64,000 nt of DNA from Virgibacillus sp. 7505 (GTDB lineage Bacteria > Bacillota > Bacilli > Bacillales > Amphibacillaceae), in NCBI RefSeq assembly GCF_002272135.1, contig NZ_NPBF01000004.1, positions 1 through 64,000 on the forward strand, in the 5' to 3' direction. Below are positions 59,671 to 64,000 of this stretch, one piece after another (position 1 is the stretch's first letter; the number at the start of each line of letters is the position of its first letter). The notes beneath the pieces are model-generated. The model had not been told where the DNA came from and did no database searches. It saw nothing but the letters and a program-made list of their open reading frames with translations. The position numbers were made by a program, and so were the translations under genes.

Positions 59671-61053
59671 CTATTGAAAGAATTTCTCAGGCTTCTGTTT
59701 GACCAGCCCATACAGGAACCCGAGGAACAACGCCAGATAAAATCCGGATGCCGGTGACGATAAAATGTGTCCGGCTATAAATGCTGCTCCAAGACCGATA
59801 CAAGCACCAACACCGCTGAATAAAGCAGTTGTGCTCACTGTTCGGAATCGCTGCTTGAAGATGAATACCAGGATTCTGCCGATGATAAACAAAAGCGGCA
59901 GTACGAGGATCAGTGTCCCAAGATATCCAAATCCGAAGAACCAATCCAGGATATCCATTTCAATGATCCTAGGTTCTTCCCCGGTGTAGTTTCCGCCAAT
60001 TCCCATGCCAAAGACTTTCTGGATGACGGGTGCCCGTTCGAAGTAATAAAGTACTGTGCCAAAGAATTCTTCCCGGCCATTCAATGCCATGAGCTGCCAG
60101 GAACTCCACTGTCTTACGCTGCCAGGAGGCGGGACATCCCCTTCTGCTTCCTCCGGCAATGGCGGAGCTTCTGCTTGTTCCTGCTGCTGTGCCGCCTTTT
60201 CATTTGCCATGTCTACAGATAACCCGAGGTTATTACCGATTGGCATCTCAGGAGAGATGAAGACGGTCACTGCAAGCAGGACTAACACGACACCAGACTG
60301 GATGAAGTTGCTTCGTGTGATGATTGCTTGTATGAGAAGTATCAGGAACGCCATTCCCAACACAAGCAGGGCTGCTCCGAATGCGACCTTCGTTCCGATT
60401 GTCAGCATCGCCCATATCATGACTGCTATAAGTGCTGTACAGATAATTTGCGCCACAAGTCCCTTCTTTATGAAGAGATAGTAGATGATTGCCCCGCAGA
60501 AACCCATACCTAAAATGGCACTGATTTCATTACCGGAAAAGAACCAGCCAGAATGGCCTTGCTTTGCTAAGTAATCATAGCTCCGCTTCCCTGTACCAGT
60601 TAGTTCGGCAAGAAGCATAACGACACTGACGACACTTGTGTTGATAAATAGATATTTCGGTACAATCACTTTCCATTCCCTATTTTCTCCTATATGGCGG
60701 AAAATCATCACATAGACGAGTAAGGCTGTGATAAAGAAGAAGGTCTTCAGGATAAACGTCAATTCGCCTGCCGCTGAAACGGGATCCTTCCATATCATAT
60801 TGACACCGAAATTGATGGCAAAATAGACAGCCAGCACCAGCATGTAAATGAACGCATTTCTGCTCCAGCGCCGATCCGGATAGCTAAGCATGTACAATGC
60901 TCCAATCGGAATGACGAGCAGCCGCACTGGATTGGAAATCGGTATCGAGAAGTACGACAGCAGATCGAGAAACGGCTGAGCCAAAATGAAGAAAATGAAA
61001 AGTTTTTCGAATATATGATAGTTGTCCTTGAGTTTCTGTGTCAGAGCTTGCAA
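59671..61053 (-). CDS. O-antigen ligase/polymerase-like membrane protein
   Basis: A protein of about 460 residues with 11-12 membrane segments and a long external loop (about 255-330), the build of O-antigen ligases and Wzy-type polymerases (TuaE-like in Bacillus). The loop holds GNNLGLSVDMANEKAAQQ and an Ala/Pro/Glu-rich insert. It probably joins exported repeat units. The best start is the TTG at 61053 with AAGGAGG nine bases upstream; the TTG at 61086 that opens the longer frame has no ribosome site and overlaps the stop of the previous gene. Ligase versus polymerase cannot be decided. Confidence 0.8.
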   Translation of the reverse strand: MQALTQKLKDNYHIFEKLFIFFILAQPFLDLLSYFSIPISNPVRLLVIPIGALYMLSYPDRRWSRNAFIYMLVLAVYFAINFGVNMIWKDPVSAAGELTFILKTFFFITALLVYVMIFRHIGENREWKVIVPKYLFINTSVVSVVMLLAELTGTGKRSYDYLAKQGHSGWFFSGNEISAILGMGFCGAIIYYLFIKKGLVAQIICTALIAVMIWAMLTIGTKVAFGAALLVLGMAFLILLIQAIITRSNFIQSGVVLVLLAVTVFISPEMPIGNNLGLSVDMANEKAAQQQEQAEAPPLPEEAEGDVPPPGSVRQWSSWQLMALNGREEFFGTVLYYFERAPVIQKVFGMGIGGNYTGEEPRIIEMDILDWFFGFGYLGTLILVLPLLFIIGRILVFIFKQRFRTVSTTALFSGVGACIGLGAAFIAGHILSSPASGFYLALFLGFLYGLVKQKPEKFFQ

Positions 61054-61086
61054 AATGATTGTCCTCCTTCTTGCCACTCTTGCCAA

Positions 61087-62598
61087 TTACTTAGCAGCGG
61101 AGCCGCCTCTTCCCAATAGGATATAAAATGATCTGATTTTCATCAGGAATACGCAGATCAGAAATACGATGACACCGGCTGCTGAACAGATCAGGATCGT
61201 CAGGATAGGCTGTACATCGCTTAAAGTCCCTTTGATCAAGAGAACAGCGATTCCCATGATGAGTACACTGGCAGTCGTCTTGGCGACATCTGCCAGCATT
61301 GCACTTACAGATATGCCACCCGTGAGCTTCCGGAACAAAAGGAAGCAGGCAACTGCATAGATCAAGCCTGTCACGGATGAAGAAAGCGGGATACCGATGA
61401 AACCGAAGCTTTCTGTAAATAAGTAGTTGAGCAAGAGCTTCAAGCCGATAGATAAGAACCCCAGCCGCATCATGTAATGTCCCTTTTCCATCGTATAAAA
61501 ACCATTGTTGACGATAATGACCAGACTGTAGAACATGATGGTTCCGAAGTAATAATATGCTGCGATGCTAGTCTCTTCTGCATGCTGTGCAGTGAATTCT
61601 CCGTTTACAAAAAGCAGGGTCACTATCTCAGGCATCAGCAGCATCATTCCTGTCAGAACAGGCAGCAGGACGAAATACATAATCTGCAGGCCGCGTGTGA
61701 TGTTCTCCTTGAAGCTTTCCATGTCCCGCTTTGCATATGCGGCAGCAAGCAGTGGAAATACGATTGTACCAACTGTCACTCCGATAATATTCTGCGGGAA
61801 TTGCGTTAAGTTCTTTGCGATATTTAAATATGTAACAAAGCTGCTGCCAAGCATATTTGCAAAAGATGTATCAATCAGCAAAGTAATTTGACCGATCATC
61901 GCCGTGAGCGCTACCGGAATGAAGATATGGTAGAAGCGCTTGTTTTCTTCCCAATTTATTTTCCCTTTTAAGGTAAGCGTCCGTTTTGGGAGCAAGAGCA
62001 ATAGCTTGAATAGCAAGCTCAGGATCACGCCTGCCAAGTTACCAAATGCAAAAGCATAAGCCCCGATCTCATCCGCGAAGAGCAAGGCGCTTCCGATTGT
62101 TCCTAAGAGCACGATTGCTTGTGCCAGTACCGATAAATAGTATTTGTTCTCGGCATCGAAGTAGGCTTCGAGCACCGCATTGACACCGACGAATAGTAAC
62201 GAGGAAAGGAATATGATCGTCATGATCGTTGCCATCTGCGCTGTATCGCCTGTCAGATTCGGATATAGAAGACGGATATATACCGGCGCGATAAAAATGA
62301 AAACAACCGAGATCAGTAAACTGAGCAGCAGTGTCCCTTTCCATACGTCCTGCAGATGTGAAAGCCCTCTGCTCTTTTCTTTGTATTTGATATAACTTGG
62401 AACGAACGCACTCTTCATACCTGTTGTCAGGAACAAGATGAACATATTCGGCAGTGCGAATGCCGCGTAGTAGGCGTCCGATTCGCCGCTGGCTCCGAAA
62501 TAATTAGTTATGAGCATATCCCGGATCAACCCTGACACCTTCAGAACGAGGGTCACGAACAGCAGCAGCAGACTGGCGATGCGAAGTTTCGACTTCAT
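61087..62598 (-). CDS. MurJ/MviN-like lipid-linked oligosaccharide flippase
   Basis: A 503-residue MOP-superfamily transporter with 14 membrane segments. It has the MurJ N-terminus (KVSGLIRDMLITNYFGASGESDAYYAAFALPNMFI, split near residues 20-54) with the typical Arg and Asp residues and the PQNIIGVTVGTIVFPLLAAAYAKRD stretch. It could flip lipid II. Its place as first gene of a polysaccharide operon, however, points to export of that polymer's lipid-linked unit. The start has AGAGAGG upstream. The next gene, the ligase-like protein, follows directly. Confidence 0.85.
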   Translation of the reverse strand: MKSKLRIASLLLLFVTLVLKVSGLIRDMLITNYFGASGESDAYYAAFALPNMFILFLTTGMKSAFVPSYIKYKEKSRGLSHLQDVWKGTLLLSLLISVVFIFIAPVYIRLLYPNLTGDTAQMATIMTIIFLSSLLFVGVNAVLEAYFDAENKYYLSVLAQAIVLLGTIGSALLFADEIGAYAFAFGNLAGVILSLLFKLLLLLPKRTLTLKGKINWEENKRFYHIFIPVALTAMIGQITLLIDTSFANMLGSSFVTYLNIAKNLTQFPQNIIGVTVGTIVFPLLAAAYAKRDMESFKENITRGLQIMYFVLLPVLTGMMLLMPEIVTLLFVNGEFTAQHAEETSIAAYYYFGTIMFYSLVIIVNNGFYTMEKGHYMMRLGFLSIGLKLLLNYLFTESFGFIGIPLSSSVTGLIYAVACFLLFRKLTGGISVSAMLADVAKTTASVLIMGIAVLLIKGTLSDVQPILTILICSAAGVIVFLICVFLMKIRSFYILLGRGGSAAK

Positions 62599-62659
62599 GA
62601 TAGGACCTCTCTCTATTGCCCATGCAGATATAGCTTATGGGATGCGTATTGCTGGCTAA

Positions 62660-62689
62660 ATTATAAGACTGAACAGAAAGCCGTTTCAA
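62660..62689 (-). promoter_or_regulatory. Sigma-A promoter of the second polysaccharide operon
   Basis: On the minus strand TTGAAA (62689-62684) and a perfect TATAAT (62665-62660) with an 18-base spacer, about 60 bases before the flippase start. Confidence 0.65.
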
Positions 62690-62694
62690 GGCAA

Positions 62695-62711
62695 TTTACA
62701 GTAACTTAACG
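62695..62711 (-). promoter_or_regulatory. WalR/PhoP-type box before the second polysaccharide operon
   Basis: CGTTAA-N5-TGTAAA toward the flippase gene; the next 11-base step is exactly the TTGAAA -35, the same layout as in tagO. One half-site has one mismatch. Confidence 0.45.
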
Positions 62712-62796
62712 TACCGCATAGCCTGCAACACGCCTTCACCCCTTCCAGTAACTGGGCTGGGGCATAACTTTACAAAATATTCGCATATTCATACTA

Positions 62797-62824
62797 TTTA
62801 CAATTACTTCACCATTGATTAACA
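62797..62824 (+). promoter_or_regulatory. PhoP-type array upstream of the GT2 gene
   Basis: TTTACA-N5-TTCACC-N5-TTAACA in the direction of transcription, three half-sites exactly 11 bases apart, one with a single mismatch to TTHAYA. An extended -10 (TGCTAGACT, 62842-62850) follows 17 bases later. This is the direction seen in PhoP-activated promoters, opposite to that at the WTA genes. Confidence 0.5.
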
Positions 62825-62880
62825 GTTGCACAATAATCCTTTGCTAGACTTGGTTCGACATATCCTAGAAAAGGAATGGA

Positions 62881-63858
62881 GTGTACGTAGTGAAAATAGC
62901 TGTATTGATTCCATGCTACAACGAAGAACAAACAATCGGTGATGTTATCGATGCTTTCCGGAACCAGCTGCCACATGCAGATATCTATGTGTTCGACAAC
63001 AACTCAAAAGACAAGACGAGCGAGGTTGCCCGGAGGCATGGCGCAATCGTCCGTCATGAATATCAGCAGGGCAAGGGACATGTTGTCCGTTCCATGTTCC
63101 GTAATATTGAAGCGGATTGTTATGTAATGGTCGATGGGGATAATACATATCCTGCTGAATTCGTCCACGATTTGATTGCACCGATTCAGGAAGGCCGAGC
63201 CAATATGGTTATCGGGGACCGTCTGTCGAATGGCACATATGTAAAAGAGAATAAACGCAAATTCCATAACCTTGGTAACACAATGGTGAAAAGTTGCATC
63301 AACTTCCTATATAAAAAGAAGCTTAGCGATATCATGACAGGCTACCGTGCCTTTGACCGTCTTTTTGTCAAGACAATGCCCATCATGAGTCCCGGCTTCG
63401 AGATCGAGACCGAGATGTCAATCCATGCACTCGATAAGCGGCTTGCAATCGTCGAAGTCCCTATCGCTTATCGGGACCGTCCGGAGGGAAGCTATTCAAA
63501 ATTGAACACACTGGCTGATGGCCGCAAAGTGCTCTATAAGATTTTCACCCTTTTCAAGGAATACAAACCGATGCTCTTTTTCACAGCATGGTCCCTGCTG
63601 TTTCTCATTCTCGGGCTAGCTGTCGGCATTCCGGTTATTGCTGAATACTTCGCTACCGATTTCATCACCCGGGTTCCCTCAGCCATCCTCGCTGTCGGAT
63701 TGATTGTCCTATCGGTGCTGAGCTTCGCTTGCGGCGCAATTTTGGATACTGTTGCTTCCAATCAGCGTAAGCAATACGAATTGGAATTGAACCGGATTCA
63801 GGCAGAAAGCAAACCGAAACCTGTCCAAGGTATGACCAGAACTGGAGGCTCCATGTAA
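62881..63858 (+). CDS. GT2 glycosyltransferase with two C-terminal membrane segments (DPM1/GtrB-like)
   Basis: A 325-residue protein with the GT-A domain at the front (IAVLIPCYNEEQTIGDVI, VFDNNSKDKTSEVA, VMVDGDNTYP with the DxD metal site, and DIMTGYRAFDR) and two membrane helices near residues 240-290. Such enzymes usually load a sugar onto undecaprenyl phosphate for use outside the cell, or add it to a lipid-linked glycan. The start is GTG: 62881 has AAAGGA five bases upstream, and 62890 has GGAG eight bases upstream and gives the classic MKIAVLIPCYNEE start, so either is possible. The next gene begins inside its stop codon (TAATG). Confidence 0.88.
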   Translation: MYVVKIAVLIPCYNEEQTIGDVIDAFRNQLPHADIYVFDNNSKDKTSEVARRHGAIVRHEYQQGKGHVVRSMFRNIEADCYVMVDGDNTYPAEFVHDLIAPIQEGRANMVIGDRLSNGTYVKENKRKFHNLGNTMVKSCINFLYKKKLSDIMTGYRAFDRLFVKTMPIMSPGFEIETEMSIHALDKRLAIVEVPIAYRDRPEGSYSKLNTLADGRKVLYKIFTLFKEYKPMLFFTAWSLLFLILGLAVGIPVIAEYFATDFITRVPSAILAVGLIVLSVLSFACGAILDTVASNQRKQYELELNRIQAESKPKPVQGMTRTGGSM

Positions 63859-64000
63859 TGACGCTTGTTCGAAATCTTTTGATCAGTGTGGCTGCAGGTC
63901 TTGCAGCCACTATTTCTTTATTGGCTGTTATGCAGGAAAGGCAGGACACGTCATTTTTGAAATATGCTGTCCTTGCTGTTATCAGTATCTGTTTCTTTTA
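63858..64000 (+). CDS. Membrane protein, N-terminal part only; cut by the window edge
   Basis: The ATG at 63858 overlaps the TAA of the GT2 gene (TAATG), and GGAGG lies nine bases upstream. About 47 codons are visible with no stop. They encode MTLVRNLLISVAAGLAATIS, a first hydrophobic helix, a short charged loop (QERQDTS), and a second helix running off the edge. Tight coupling to a GtrB-like GT2 suggests a partner in the same glycan step, such as a GtrA-like or GT-C enzyme, but the fragment does not show which. Confidence 0.6.
   Translation, partial: MTLVRNLLISVAAGLAATISLLAVMQERQDTSFLKYAVLAVISICFF

Noticed and set aside
1-64000. rRNA, tRNA, transposases, integrases or prophage genes
   Set aside because: I looked for them and saw none; no cloverleaf-like clusters, transposase motifs or terminal repeats are evident.

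Overview
The window is a chromosomal segment of a Gram-positive bacterium of the Bacillaceae type. It encodes a polyglycerol-phosphate wall teichoic acid (WTA) pathway, sortase-anchored proteins, LysM and GW-repeat autolysins, a Rap/Phr pair, a DUF1659-DUF2922-YvrJ cluster and many strong AGGAGG ribosome sites. A halotolerant genus such as Terribacillus or a relative is a guess; the sequence alone does not fix the genus. No rRNA, tRNA, insertion sequence, phage or CRISPR array is visible. The first 3.15 kb is clearly more AT-rich than the rest.

Layout. 1-5.5 kb (minus): exopolysaccharide operon with chain-length modulator, tyrosine kinase, tyrosine phosphatase, initiating sugar transferase and three glycosyltransferases, the last running off the left edge. 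5.8-8.2 kb: galU and a LysM-NlpC/P60 wall hydrolase. 8.3-20.6 kb: a mixed housekeeping and accessory stretch (RsbT-like ATPase, DUF2294 protein, MATE pump, Rap/Phr, SMP-30, acetyltransferases, galE, ROK kinase, citrate-type and AEC transporters). 20.7-36.6 kb: a surface-adhesion locus with a propeller protein carrying an LPNTS sorting signal, a 2803-residue LPQTG adhesin with 17 SpaA-type domains, its sortase, a 35-residue membrane peptide, and a divergent two-component pair with an unusually large hybrid kinase. 36.6-58.5 kb: the DUF cluster, an LCP (TagU-type) ligase, and the WTA genes tagGH, tagA, two tagE-like genes, a TarS-like GT2, a split Atl pair (amidase and glucosaminidase with GW repeats), tagF, tagDB and tagO. 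58.7-64 kb: a second polysaccharide operon (PssE, PssD, O-antigen-ligase-like, MurJ/MviN-like) and a divergent GT2.

How the genes fit together. galU and galE supply UDP-sugars to the exopolysaccharide enzymes, to WTA glucosylation (the tagE-like genes) and to the second polysaccharide operon. TagO and TagA make the linkage unit, TagD makes CDP-glycerol, TagB and TagF polymerise, TagGH exports and the LCP protein attaches. GW-repeat autolysins then dock on the finished teichoic acids.

The most interesting signal is regulatory. Hexamers of the TGTWAH type, repeated every 11 bp, lie upstream of tagGH, tagA, tagD, tagO and the second polysaccharide operon. In transcription direction they read as WalR boxes; in reverse they are PhoP boxes. 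Upstream of the LPNTS propeller gene (four half-sites) and the GT2 at 62.9 kb (three half-sites) the array runs in the PhoP-activating direction. This suggests one phosphate and cell-wall-stress circuit switching the whole surface programme.
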